A DNA stretch of 64,000 nt from Phallusia mammillata (GCA_003260075.1 QLIY01000909.1:1-64000), one strand, 5' to 3'; shown: positions 28,101 to 43,100, counted from the first letter of the stretch. Notes: generated from the sequence alone by a model not told the origin. A program made the numbers and translations.

Positions 28101-31100
28101 GCTTGCAAATTTGCTTTGGCATTTTTATGCATCTTTTAGATTGAGACTTTACAACTTTAATAATAAAAATGCATTGAAATGTTACCATTGTTCACATTGA
28201 TGGCATGTTGGCATTGTATTATACCTAAACTTTCTTTGTATATACAAAATAAACTTATTTATTGCAAGGGCGATGGTAAATCATACAAACACAACAAGAA
28301 AGGAAGCAGATTCAGGAATTTCTTCTCAACAACTAAACTGTTTCGGAATTGGCAAGTTTTTAGTTTCCAACATTTTTTGTGCAATAAAAAAATTCTTCAG
28401 ATATAAGCTTTTGCTGCCAGGCATAATATCAAGTTCATAGAGCTCTTCTGGCAATTGTATTTTTATTTCGGCGTTTTGACGTCCTATACAGGTAGCCTTT
28501 ATCAGGGTAAATAACATTGAATTTGTGTAGTACAGTGCATAGTCGCACGGGACATAAAAATCTAATTGCAAGAAGAGCTCTGGAAAAAAGATTCTTCACA
28601 AATTAAATTCTAAATAATTTTCGTTGTAGAAACGAACCTTGTTACTATGTAGGACTTGTCATGAATGTAATAAATAAATAACGTGCTTTAAATAAAACTA
28701 AATTTCTTTGATTTTGTTTTCCTCAATAATTCTTACAGAAGCTTTTAAACACAGAAATAGGAAGGCATAAGTGATTCTATTTAAGCAAGGGTCTGAAGAT
28801 GACATTCAGGCAAAAAGTATAAATGTATATTTTGAGTTGATGATTGTTTTAGTGGAATTGTGTAGCTGTGTTTTTTCACCAAGGGAAATGAAATAGACTG
28901 ATATATTCCATTTATATGTTTTGACTAATTCTGCTACATGGAATTTTTTTTTGCAAAACCCAATGATTGTCATTGACCATATTGTTATTGGTCTAATACT
29001 GTTCATTTTAAACACCACTCGTAGTTAAGTATAGAAGGAGTTTTAAATATGATGTTTATTATGTTGTAGATTTTCCCACTGAATGTCCAACTTACTATGG
29101 TCCCCACACATTGGATTGTTTGAAAGTTATTTGGAAAGATGCTGGTTGTTTGCCAGAAGGCGGTGATTACCCAGATAAACTTTTTCTCACTGAGATCAAT
29201 GCGTTGTCCATCTTAACATACACGTGAGTTTACAAAAATGCACCAAAAAGTAATGCAATGTAAATAAAACTGCTTTTTAGTGTGGCCCTCACCAACACAC
29301 TGATTCAGAGTAAATATGCAAATCTTCTGGAAATTTAGCAAAATTTTTAAATAGTTTTTTGTTAATTTTCAAAGTTAACAATACGTAACAAGTATCAGCT
29401 AAACCAGCATTTTCCAACCGGTGGGCCACACAGCAGTTTGCAAGTACTTACAAATGTGACATGATAATTGCCTTTGTCTAGTAGTCTAGTAAACAATTAT
29501 TTTGTTGTGAAAGCCAGTGTTACGGAGAAACAGTATGTTCTACAAATTAAATGTATTGATGCTTTCCCCCCCCCCGCATATTGGTGTCAATACTTGGCAT
29601 TTTACAAATGTTAATATTACAACATTTTCTGCAGTGTTGTGAAAACTCAGATGAATGATACAAAAGATGCTGCAGATACTGGTTCAAGTGCAGAGCAACT
29701 TGAATGCTTTGGAATAGGTAAATAAGCTTATTGTGTATCTTTTTATTTTAGATTGGTTTAAACAGCACCTCTGTTGAACCTTCTGCGTCAGTGGTATATC
29801 CGGGGAGTTTGGTGGTCCTTCAAAAGTTACACCTCTGTATTTTATAAAAACTATTTATTTTTTTATTTTTGCTTTAGAAAGTGCGACGAATATGACTTCC
29901 CCTTAAATTCCTAATTTCTTACACCCAAGTTAGCTCTTACTTGTAAAAGTGTTTTGCCTTCTGCCATTTACCACTGATTTAGCCTTACTGTATTTTTCGA
30001 CAATCGGGCGAAAGTCCGAAAACTGAAAATTGCCCTTTGTTCCCCCCCCCCGCATATTGGTGTCAATACTTGGCATTTTACAAATGTTAATATTACAACT
30101 TTTTCTGCAGTGTTGTTAAAACCCAGATGAACGATACAAAAGATGCTGCAGATACTGGATCAAGTGCTGAGCAACTTGAATGCTTTGGAATAGGTAAATA
30201 AGCTTATTGTGTATCTTTTTATTTTACTTTGCTTTAAACAACACTTGTGTTGTATCTTCCTGCTTCAGTGGTATATCTGAGGGTTTAGTGGTCCTTCTAA
30301 AGTTACGTTTTTGTTTTTGATAAAAACTTTTCTTTGATAAACCCCCCCCCCAACAAGACGAAACGCATTAATGGAAAACAGGGTCATCAGTAATTAAACA
30401 AAATAGCCAATTTGCAATTTTTACAAATTTAATCACTAGTTGTTTGTTTTTTCCCTTTGTACCTGTGATTGCTGATGCAACACATGAGTGTGGTTTGTTC
30501 TAAATCAGTTCATCAAAGAGCTGCCCGCCTCATTGTCAGTTAATTAATTTTTAATGCATAACTTTTAAATACAAAAAGTTTAGATCATTTTGGGACAGGG
30601 GTTGTCAAGACTGAATTGATCTTAAACCTTTTAAACACAAAATACTTGTGCTAAGCGCTCTTTCATCTTGGAAAGTACTATTCTGATATTGCACACCTGT
30701 TTTCACCCCCCCCCCTTTTTACCTGTGATTGTTGATGCAACACATGAGTGTGGCATGTTCTAAATCAGTTCATCGTAGAGCTGCCTGCCTCATTGTCAGT
30801 TTATTAATTTTTAATGCATAACTTTTAAATACAAAATGTTTCCATCATTTTGAGACACAAAATACTTGTGCTAAGCGCTCTTTCATCTTGGAAAGTACTA
30901 TTTTGATATTGCACACCTGTTTTCTGCTCATTCACGATTGTGAATTATAGGGATGGGCCGAAACTGCAAATAAATCTGACGCATTAAAATTTCAGTCATT
31001 TTTGTTCTTGGATACCTGAGCATAAAAAACACAGCTGTTTGGGCTCGACTTGACCCGTCCCTATTGAATCATTTGTAAAGTGATCACTCTATATTTTATC

Positions 31101-34100
31101 AAGCAAAATAAGGGTATTTAGAGCTTACACCAGATATGTTTATGTGAACCTATTTTAACTTGCATTCTTGTGAGAATATTTTGAAATTTCAGCTTTACCT
31201 GCTACATGTCCAACATATTATGGTCCTCACACCGTAGCTTGCATGAAAACGGTTTGGAACATATCTGGCTGTTTGACGGAGGGCGAAAAATATCCTGACA
31301 AACTTTCATCCATCGAATTTTCCGATTGGTCCCACTTTACATACAGGTGACCATTGCAGTTTTCTTTGTTTTAAACCTTCGTTTATGGTACAGCTACTGA
31401 CCCAAGAACTTGCACCCCCCCCCCGACGGAGGGCGAAAAATATCCTGACAAACTTTCATCCATCGAATTTTCTGATTGGTCCCACTTTACATACAGGTGA
31501 CCACTGCGGTTTTCTTTTGTTTTAAACCTTCGTACATGGTACAGCTACTAACCCAAGAACTAGCTACAGAAAACTTTGCTAAATCCGATTGATTGCAAAA
31601 AACACAGATGTTAAATATATACTCCAGCATACCTCACACCTAAAAATGTCCACAAACAAATAATACAGCTTGGGAAGTGCTGCTCTCCCTGTATAACATA
31701 CGGCATGGACCTTTGCTCATTTTGCTTATGGTGGAAGCTTGGAAAGACATCTTCATTGATAAAATTGTCACAAAGTCGACATTCATGATGTCAGTCTCTT
31801 CGAAATGAAATAAAAAGACAATTATAAAAAAAATGCCTTCTTCTGTTTGTTTTTCAACTAGAACAACAGTTTATGTTTGTGAGAGGAGTGTTGATTTATT
31901 TATGTTTGTGGTTGTTGTTTGTAGAGCCTTGCACAATCACACACATACAATAAGAACAGAAGCTGACTCAGGAGTTGACATTCAACAGCTTGACTGCTTT
32001 GGAATAGGTAACTTTTATTAAGTGTATCTTTTGTACTGAAATTAACAACGATTGCCTACACCTAGCTGAAAGTAACAGTTTTAAACACTTACAATTGGCA
32101 GGAATAACATATTGGTGGCCAAAATCATTACTCCTTATGCAAACAATCACAAAATTTATAAAAAAAATTATGAGGAACAAACTGGCAATAACAGAAATAA
32201 ATACTTAGCTTCCAAAACATTTAATAATGATGCATATCGCTTGTTGTGTATATTTTCATCAGTATTTTCCCCCTATTAAACTGAACAAATCTTAAATACT
32301 TTGGAAGCTAAATCTTTTATTTCTGTTTTTGCCTGTCTGTTCCTTAAACTCATGTGGGCTTTTTTTTTTTTTTTTCGTGGTGTAACAACATGCATAATAT
32401 CTTGTAGACTTTCCTGATGAATGCCCCACTTACTATGGAATGCACACCATCGATTGTCTGAAAACGATTTGGGCATCAGTTGGATGTTTGACCTCTGGAG
32501 CAATTTACCCTGATTCTCTGCCTGCTGCTGAAATTGACTTCTTAGAACATCTGACGTACTCGTAAGTATGGCGGACATGTGCAACATACAAGGCAGGAAA
32601 CGGTGCTTGTGATTCGACTTTCGACGGATTCTCCACTGAGTCTGTGTAGCTCAGTTGGCAGAGCACGAGTCCCGGAAAAACTCCTGTCGTGGGTTCGAAT
32701 CCCACCACAAGATAGATTTTTCTAGTCTGTGCCTTGCCATATGGGAAAGCTTGGGAGACTGACTTGATTCGGTATCACGCCTTTAATAGGGCTGGCGTAC
32801 TATGATTTACAATAGGATTGCTGGTCTACATCAACACTTCAGGGTTAATCCCAGTATGAATGTATTCATTTTAACTATAAAGGGACTCCTGATTTGTTTT
32901 TTATGATTATTGACATTAGCTGGTAATATGTACATTGCTACACAATAAAAATTTGAACATTGATTTTGATAACAAGGTAAACTGGTCCAAAACAAGCAAA
33001 AATAGTTGTGATAAATTTTGCAAGCTAAAAGAAGAATATTAGCATTTTACCAGTATTTTTATCTTTGACCTGTTGAAAGATGGCCTTGTTGTTCATTTGA
33101 TGCATTTGTTGTGGTTTGTTTTATTACAAAGTTGGTAATTTGTTTGTTGTTACAGTACATTGCTTAATGACATGAATACCACAAGGACAGAATCAGACGC
33201 TGGCAACTCAACTCAACAAAGCAACTGTTTCGGGATAGGTGAAGTTGATTTCAAAATATTTTTCTTGTTGTAAAATTTTCCTGCAATGAATAACAACTGC
33301 ATTGAACTTAAACATGTTAGTATTTTATTGTATTTTTTGACAATTAGGCAACAGTCCGAAAACTGAAAATTGCCCTTTGAACTAACATGTTAGTAAACAA
33401 TTAAGAAAATAATATGCTGTGAATGTATGTGAACTATTGTTTATAGTTAGCTGATTGGACATGCTCGCTAATATTTATGGCAATCTCGCTAAAGTCTTAT
33501 GCAATTGAAGCAAGCCTCATGTTGTTTTCTTTTGTTATTGTTGTTTCATATATGCCTGTTATGTGTTATTTTCTTTTGTTATTGTTGTTTCATATATGCC
33601 TGTTATGTGTTGTTTTCTTTTGTTATTGTTGTTTCATTAATGCCTGCTATGTGTTGTTTTCTTACTTATACTTGGTGCTGCTGCTCAACTATGCATCAGC
33701 TTTAAGTTATTGTAAAACACACTGTAGCATGTGTATTTAAATTTGCTTGTGGTATTGTCTTGTAGATTTGCCTGCGAGCTGTCCAACTTTTTATGGTGTC
33801 CATACGATGGGCTGTCTGAAAACAATCTGGAATTCGACTGGATGTTTGCCACAAGGGTTAGATTTTCCACCAAAATTGTCTGACTCTGAAATTGCAGCTC
33901 TGAATACTTCAACATTTTTGTAAGTGGCAGCTACACTTTTTGTTTGAGGAGGCATGTTTTGTAATTCACACCTGTATATATATATATATATATATATATT
34001 GTTTGAGTGGTTCGGGATATTTCAGTAAAACTATTGATAGGAAAAATGTCAAAATTCACGCATTTGCAGTCTGCATCCCCATGCGATACTTAGGTACGGT

Positions 34101-37100
34101 TGTGGAATTTAGGCAGTTCGCACCGGTTCTATAGAACAATCAAATTTCATAAAATCAGTGAACCGGTCGGCACTACTAGTTACTGTCAAAAAAAAGACTT
34201 GTAAAAGAACTGGCTGACAAAAAATTATATTCCCATCACTGCTTAGGTAAAATAGCAAACTTCTTTTTCAGTGATGCAAGATTGCATATGAATGCCACAA
34301 GAATTGGTGCAGATACTGGGTCTGGAACGCAACAACTAAACTGTTTTGGAATAGGTAACTAATTACAATTATTGACCAATAAACTAATTTTCTAAAATAC
34401 CATTCTTTTGTATATTTGCATATTATACCTGATACATCCAAATAGCTCAGATTTTTAACAAAATTGGTATGTGAATAACCAGCCACAGTATCTAATATGA
34501 GTAATTTAGACTTTTAAACATTTATTGCTGAATTAGGAACCACTGATATTTTTAAAATATTATAACCCTATGCACAAAAATAGCCTTAATTTTGTAACCA
34601 AATGATATATCTAGTCTGCGTAATGTAGCCTTTTATGTCATATCCCAACATATTTTTGCTGCTTTGAGAATCATTGATATTTTTAAAATATTAACTAAGT
34701 TTGTTCAATTGGTGCTATTACTATGCAGATTTACCTGATAAATGCCCAACATACTACGGTCTGCATTCTGTGGATTGCATGGTAGAGATATGGGATGCTG
34801 TCAAATGTTTATCCGATGGCCATGATTACCCAAGAAAACTTTCAACAGCTGAAGTATCAGCATTGGAAAGACTGACATACAGGTTGTTAACTGAATACTG
34901 TGTTGTTTTTCTACCTTTTATTGGCATTTTTAATGGATTTGCTTGTACGAACATGTTAATTATTTTTACTCTTTAGTGACATATTTTTTACTGCTATGTG
35001 TGCTATTTTTTACTTTGGAATTCCATGTGTATTTTTTATTGATATTTTTACATTTTACTTCCATTTTTTATTATTTTGTACTTATTACTGATATGTTAAC
35101 TATTTTTACTTTTTACTAATATGTTTGTTATTTTTACTTTCATGATCACTACTTTTACTTTTTACTGACATGTGTTGTAAATTTTTCAGTACTTTGCTGG
35201 CTTACATGGAAAACATAAAAAATGAGGCTGACACTGGAAACGACACACAACAACTTAACTGTTTTGGAATTGGTGAAATTTTTGTTTTTTTTTGCTCTTT
35301 AATTATTTTGTGTAAGGTTTTTTTTGTTGATCAACAAACTCAACTTCAGTGCTTATCATCAATTTTTTTTCATTTGAAGCTCAAAAATTAGCAAACAAGG
35401 AAATGTTTGTTCCAATGTGCACTGATGATGCTCTTTTAGTGAAATATACTGTCCTGTGTTTTGTGCCACCTTTCCACCTAGTGCTTTTATGTTTGCTATG
35501 GACATAAAAACTGAAATACTAAAAGCAAATTGTTTAAATATCTTTATTTTTTTCCCCTCATAGATTTGCCTGCCTTTTGTCCAACATATTATGGGCCACA
35601 TACTGTTGATTGCATGAAAACGGTTTGGGCTGCAGTAAAATGTTTACCAACTGGTGCCAAATATCCAGATTTCCTTCCTGTCACTGAGAGAAACACTCTC
35701 TCTGTTTTGCCATATAGGTGAGTAGCAACGATTTATCGACAGTGCAAGTAGATCGTGTTTGAATGATTGTTTTTTTCACTACAGGGACTTAGTTACAAGC
35801 ATGGAGATCGTGAAAACGGAGGCAGATGCAGGAATATCAGACCAGCAACTTAATTGTTTTGGAATAGGTGCGAGCCCTTCTTGTTTTTGGTTTTATTTTT
35901 AACCTTCATTTAGCAGGCAATGCCTACATGTGCTATGCTCCCAATGAGTCCGTCATAACGCTGCCAGCCTCCTCATTGCAATTCTGCTGGATCATTTTTG
36001 CAATTTGGAGAGTTAGTCACTTTAATTAAGATTCCACTTGGTTGGAGAAAAGTTGATTAAGTTTCTTGCTCAAGAAAACACAAAAGGTCGAGGCGGGATT
36101 AGAAACCACAACCTTGTGAACACAAAACATTTGTGCTTGCCAACTGACCATTTGGGCAAGACTTATTCTTGTCAAGTTTTGCCAATCTTGTATCAGTTTG
36201 ATTGTTTTGTTTTCAGATTTACCAGTAACATGTCCACGTTTCTATGGACCGCATTCTATTAATTGTTTGAAAACAGTTTGGGCCAGTGTTCTATGTTTGC
36301 CAGAAGGAGATAATTATCCAGATAAACTTTTGCCGACTGAAGTTTCCATTCTTGGAGCCCTTAACTACAGGTACGTGTATTTTCACTTGTTTTAAAGTAG
36401 GTGTTTATTCACATACTAGGGTTAATGGCCTTGTGCTTGTTGATTGCAACCATGGTATTGGATAAGGACATAAGTTTGTGTTGTAGTTACCTGTTTACAC
36501 ACATGCATCAAAGACTGCCAATTATCTTTTTCTTTACCGCCATTGTCTGTTAATAAATGCCTGTTTTGCATTGACCTATCTCTAACATTTCAAACACGAC
36601 CTGGATGTAGCACCGCTGACCACTATATTATACAGCTTTGATTGCTTCATGGTAACTTATATGTGTATAATAGTCTCTCTAACTTAAATCTAAACTCCTA
36701 TTTTTTAAAATTGAACTACCATCTCTGTAACCCTGTGTTTTTTCTGTAAGTCACAGGAAATTTTTTTAAAAAAAAAACACATATATTTTGATGACTGATT
36801 TATTTTTACTTACTTACATTTTAAGAATATTTAGTACTTTATGTAAGTTTGATTTTTTCCCCCCCCCCCAACACATATATTTTGATGACTGATTTATTTT
36901 TACTTACTTACATTTTAGGAATATTTAGTACTGTATGTAATGTTTATGTTTTTAGTGCTTTGCTGCAACAAATGAACACCACAAAATTAGATGCAGATGC
37001 TGGTTCAAGTTTGGAGCAACTAAACTGTTTTGGAATAGGTAAAGTGATTTGATCTATATAGGTCAGAGCATTTCAAACAGTTTGGTTCCCCCCCCCCAAT

Positions 37101-40100
37101 GAACACCACAAAATTAGATGCAGATGCTGGTTCAAGTTTGGAGCAGCTAAACTGTTTTGGAATAGGTAAAGTAATCTGACCTTCAACCCCACTTTATTTA
37201 CTAAAATGTATTGTGACCCTTTGCATCAAAGGTTTAGCAAAACATAATAATTTTGAAGTAATCTTCCATTTTTTTGTCTGATTGGTTTGTTCAACATGTT
37301 AAAACAGAGTGCTAAAAATCTTTCAATAGCAAAAGCATTTATGTTTTTGCTTGTAAAGATCCAAATATTTTAGGTAACAAATATGCATTGATTTCAGTAT
37401 AGCGAAATAGTGTATGAGGTAGATTGTTAAAAATATTCTAGAATGTAGAATGTGACAGTATATAACACAGCCAGGTTTCTGGTTTTGTTTTAGTTGCCTT
37501 TAAACCAGTGTTTCATACCGGAACGGAACGAAACCAAATAACGTTATTCGTTCTGAGCAAATTATTATTCATTTCGTTATTTCGTTCTGGACCGATATTT
37601 TCATTTCGTTCCGGTCTGACCGAAATAAATTTATAACGGTATTTTGGTCTTAACAAAAGAACATTTCTTTGTTGTCTTTACAACTATTAAGTGAAAAAAA
37701 GAAAAAAAGTTGCCACTCACAAGAATTATTGTCGGTAGTTGTTATGTCACATAACATTTGTCAAAGATGGTTAAACGGATGTAAACTGCAGGGGCTAATT
37801 NTTAATTGTAGGAGCCTCAATTTTTATTATATCTTAACGGCGCGAAATTTTCAGCAATTGTTTCATGTCAAATGTCCAGAACGAAATACCGGAATAAAAT
37901 ATAACGGTATTTCGTTCCGTTCCGGTATTTTGAATATTTTTTATTTCGGTATTTCGTTCCGGTACTTGAGCCAAAAATTATTTATTTCGTTCCGGTATAA
38001 CGTTCCGTTCCGGTATGAAACACTGCTTTAAACCCTAAAACTTCTTGCTTGACCCCAAATAGAGTACTTGCCTCAAATTTTAGAAACTCTATGAAATACA
38101 ACTTTGCATATTGTGTAAAGTTGTAAACCTCCTTAATTTTTTCAAAGATTTGCCTTCTACCTGTCCACCCTACTATGGCCCCCACACTCGAGCTTGCATG
38201 AAAACTGTTTGGAACAATACTGGATGTATACCAGCTGGTGAAAAGTTTCCAGATAAGCTTCCATCCTTCGAGTTTTCAGCATGGTCAAGTCTCACATACA
38301 GGTAGATTTCATGCTAAGCAGTTAAACTTTTGTTTGTGAAGCTTACAGTTCTACAGAAAATTTCAAAGTAGGACACTTAATTGGTTGCTGTATTTTTATT
38401 GTTCAACAAAACGCATGCATTTTCGCCTTTTATAAGCGCCGTCAGTGTCTGAAAAACAAAAATATAGAGGTACAGGGTAAAACGAGTAATAAAAGGAAAA
38501 ATACACACACACACACAGAGACCAACCAAAAAACTTGTCTGTCTGGTGCTGATAAAACCATTTCATGATTTAATGATCCTAAATCAGTGCTTTTTAACCG
38601 GGTGTTTTGTACACCCCAGGGTGTACCATAATTTTTAAAGGGTGTACCACTTTGAAGGGGTGTACTGGGGTGTACCAGATACAAAATATAATATACCTAT
38701 GACTAGGTATCACAATAGGCAGGTTTCAGTTTTAGAAAAGACTGACTGGAGTGTACAATATGTGGCACAACATGCATCTCAAGTGTACATAGATTTTAAG
38801 CTACAAAACTCTATTTGTGACGTCATAGTTTAATATTTCACATCATAATCGTTGTTTACTGCACTTAACAGTTTTATTCTGTTTCAGGGGATTATTGAAC
38901 AACACCAAGACCATAAAAGCTGAAGCTGACTTGGGGGTTGACTCGCAACAACTGAGCTGTTTTGGAATAGGTAACTTCTATTTGGTCCTGATTTTGCGAG
39001 TTTCCAGGAATCAATTAACCTGTTTTTCATTGACAAAAGCAGTTACTTTTTATAGAAAAAGGTCTCCTAATTACCACAATATGTGACAAAAAACAAAATC
39101 ACATTTTTTGTGTACATGTGAAATATTTGTTCATTTTAAAAGTGACAAACCTTGGTTAATTTCTTTTGTTATTAGATTTGCCTGTCACCTGTCCAACCTA
39201 CTATGAACCACATACATTGGATTGTTTGAAAACTGCTTGGCTGATAATTGGATGTTTGGTTGAAGGCTATAAGTACCCTGATCTGCTCTCAGCATCAGAA
39301 GTGGCCTCTTTATCAGTTCTGACATATGAGTAAGTATTACTGCATCCAGAAAACAGTCCAGAAAACACTTGGTGAAATAACACATAGCAACACATTTGCA
39401 CTGAAACAATTACCAAGCCAGAAATAACTGCGTAACGTTGAAACGTCATGGAGTGCAAAACGGTGAAGGGCACAATTGGTGGATAATCACTGAACACACT
39501 GCAGCTACACCATCGTTTTTTGTGCACACTGGGTCCAATTCAGTTCATATAAGGAATAGTAGAGACTGGAAAAGCTTCAGTTTCTGAACTTCACAAAACT
39601 TAACCATGTTTATCAGGTTGTATTTGACAACCTGTCATTTCTTATTAAGTCTTATTTAACACACTGCCGTATCCTAATTGCATTACTATGTGTTCTTTGA
39701 ACGAAATAATCACAACTAATGAGTGACAATTAGGATGTATTTTCTTTTTTATCACTTACTGAAGCAGTTTATTCAGTGACTGTTGACATTCACATGCCTA
39801 CTATTTAAAAATAGTTCTGTAAAAAAGCATTGATATAAACTCAACATAACTATTTCTTTAGGAATTTGCTGTTAGAAATGACCGCAATAAAGGATTTTGC
39901 TGACTTGGGTGACATGGCCAGCTACATAGACTGCTATGGATTCAGTAAATATGATTTGAACTACAACATTGGTTTGCATGTTTCGTTGTTAACTATCTGT
40001 TTTTTGTTTAGCCTCAAACAGTAATTGCACAAAATATTATGGTGTGCACGACATGGTTTGTTTGAGAAGCGTTTGGATTCTGGTTGGATGCATTCCTGAA

Positions 40101-43100
40101 GGGGATGAATATCCTGATAAACTCTTGCCCTCACAAATTGGCATCCTCCAAACTACTAACTATACGTAAGGTTAAAAGTAAAAGTACCAATATAACAGAT
40201 ATAAATATGGTTACAGAGTTGGAAAGTATAAGTACTCATGACTTTTACAACAACATCTCCTAGAGACCTATGACTATTACTTCTTTTAGTTTGTTATTTC
40301 AATTCGAAGATAGAAAAGTCCAATATGTACAAAATAGAATAAAAGCCTAAAAGCAAAAAAACAAAAACAATAAATGTCAATAAGAAATTAGGTCTGTATC
40401 CTACCCCCCCCCCAAAAGTCCAATATGTACAAAATAGAATAAAAGCCTAAAAGCAAAAAAAACAAACAATAAATGTCAATTAGAAATTAGGTCTGTATCC
40501 TGGTTAGATTTTATTGTTGGAAGCTGAAACCATCTAAACCTCAGACTTGTGACCCCCGATTTAAGACTTGGCAATAAACAATGCACCTGTAAACATCATT
40601 CCTCCAAAGAAGATTCCAAAAACGATTATTAGCGCCATTGACATGATGCTCTTGGGTGCCTAGACTGCATTACAAATACGATTACAAGTACAAAACTTGC
40701 AAGTAAAATGCAATTGCCGAAAGGTAGTTTAGGTTCCATCTTATCTCAATGTCACAAATGCAACAACTAACTACTTGTACTTGTTTTCATTTCAGTGCCT
40801 TGTTACATAACTTTAATACAACAAAACTCGACTCTGACGCAGGGATTGTCGCACAACAGCTCAACTGCTTTGGAATTGGTAACTCACCCCCCCCCCTTAG
40901 GTTCCATCTTATCTCAATGTCACAAATGCAACAACTAACTACTTATACTTGTTTTCATTTCAGTGCCTTGTTGCATAACTTTAACACAACAAAGCTCGAC
41001 TCTGACGCAGGGATTGCCGCACAACAACTCAACTGCTTTGGAATTGGTAACTCATACATAAAAACTGACTGCTTAGATTCTTGAACACTATGATATTTAC
41101 AGATCTACCCCATTTCTGTCCAACTTACTATGGACCTCATTCTGTTGATTGCTTGAAGGAAGTTTGGATGTTGGTAAAGTGTTTGCCAGCAGGTCACGAT
41201 TTTCCTGATAAACTGTCTACTGGAGAAATTGCAACCTTGTCTGTTCTCAACTACACGTAAGTTGTAAAATATTTTTATGATAAACCAAATAATGCATTTA
41301 AGAAATAATTTCATTGTAATTTTTATGCAATATTAAATGTGTTACTGAACAAGTGTTTTGTCCACCAGGCTGCAGTTTTAACAATTTTGTTGTTTAACTG
41401 GTGTGATACAAAACAAAATGTTGGTTGCTTTTTGCTAAAATTCAGCAAAATTACAAGTTCTTAAAGAAACAACAACTAGTATTTTGTTTAGCATTACACC
41501 AGTTGAACGACAAATCTTTTACATTTTAATGGTATACCTAATGCCTAAAATCAGAATAAAGCACTAGTGTAAAGTTTAATGTAAAGTCAAACTTNTGTCC
41601 ACCATGCTGCAGTTTTAACAATTTTGTTGTTTAACTGGTGTGATACAAAACAAAATGTTGGTTGCTTTTTGCTAAAATTCAGCAAAATTACAAGTTCTTA
41701 AAGAAACAACAACTAGTATTTTGTTTAGCATTACACCAGTTGAACGACAAATCTTTTACATTTTAATGGTATACCTAATGCCTAAACTCAGAATAAAGCA
41801 CTAGTGTAAAGTTTAATGTAAAGTCAAACTTAATGTAATTTATTCATTTGATTCCAGAAACTTATATGATGTGATAGACAACATAAAATCAGATGCAGAT
41901 AGTGGAGATTCCCAATCTCAATTAGACTGTTTTGGCATTGGTAAGTTCTTGCTTTAACAATTCAAACATCACTTTTATGCACAACCAAGCATAAGCTTTT
42001 AACACTAACCTGCCAAGGTGCTTTTCTTGATAGTGTAGGTTATTTGCTATTCTTTTTCACAGATGTAAGAATCTACAAACTTACTAATTATGTTTTAATG
42101 TGAGCAATTGTGTATACTTGTTAACTGCTCATAAAGCTTGCCAAATTACACAATCACCGATCCTGATTATAGTGTATTCAATTTCTAAGTTGAACATAAA
42201 TTACTGGGATTCATACAGACCAGCAGTCATGGCACACTTAGGCTTAATACCAGTAATGAGTCCTAGTACCTGTACAAGCCTCACGATTCTGTAAATTTTC
42301 CCGACATAGGCAGTGTTTTTAAGTTTATTTGTTACTTTTAAGATCTTCCTGTTAACTGCCCTGCCTACTACGGTCCTCATTCTTTGGACTGTTTGAAACA
42401 AGTTTGGAGCTCTGTTGGATGTTTAGTTGCCGGTGATGATTACCCAGATAAGCTGTCTCCTTCTGAAGTGTCAGTTTACTCTGCATACAACTATAGGTGA
42501 TGTAACTTTAATGTTTACTGATTTGTTTTATGTTTGAAAACTTTTGACTTGTTCTTGTGGCCTGCCGTTTAATATTTAGAAGTGCAACAGTAATTTTTTT
42601 GTCATTATCTTTTTATAAATTCCTGTTTTGCTTTGCTTTTACATGACACGGCCATGGAACTGCTGCACAATAGAGCTATAACCACTTCAATACAACTCCT
42701 ATCTGATTTGATTTATGCTAGATGACTTTAAGACTTGTTTCTATTGCCTGTCATTTAATGTTTAAAGGCACATAAAAAAATCTTTACCTAATATTTTCCA
42801 TGTTGACCAACTTTTTTCAAACTGAAGTGAGTTTTTTTGACAGACCTACAAAACAAAAAAGAACATGTGCCTGCAAAATTACTAAGTAGCTGAATAATAT
42901 GACAACCATGTCAACGTTGTTATTCTGTTTTGTAGTGCCTTGTTGAAATATATGCAATCTGTGAGGTCTGATGCAGATCTTGGAAATTCATCAAAACAAC
43001 TGAGCTGTTTTGGAATTGGTAAAACATAAAATTAAAATATTATAATTAACACATGAAGTACATCAAAAAGTGGAAATTTTTATACCCATTTACCCATTTA

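Noticed and set aside
32641-32711. Functional tRNA gene
   Set aside because: The acceptor stem has a missing base and the anticodon loop is the wrong size, so I list it as a SINE head.
33477-33740. Hydrophobic 87-codon open frame (repeated CYCCF motifs)
   Set aside because: It is a translation of the 44-bp minisatellite in the B21-A21 intron; 44 is not a multiple of three and the frames drift.
37669-38031. Open frame of 120 codons
   Set aside because: It lies inside the hAT element at 37506-38025 and crosses an N; the FRYRNxSFR-like repeats come from the ttcgttccgg motif.
38585-38832. Further hAT insertion starting cagtgctttttaacc
   Set aside because: A plausible left end with gtgtacc motifs, but I could not find a matching right end or target duplication; likewise for isolated ends at 29403, 43390, 49190, 52385 and 56075.
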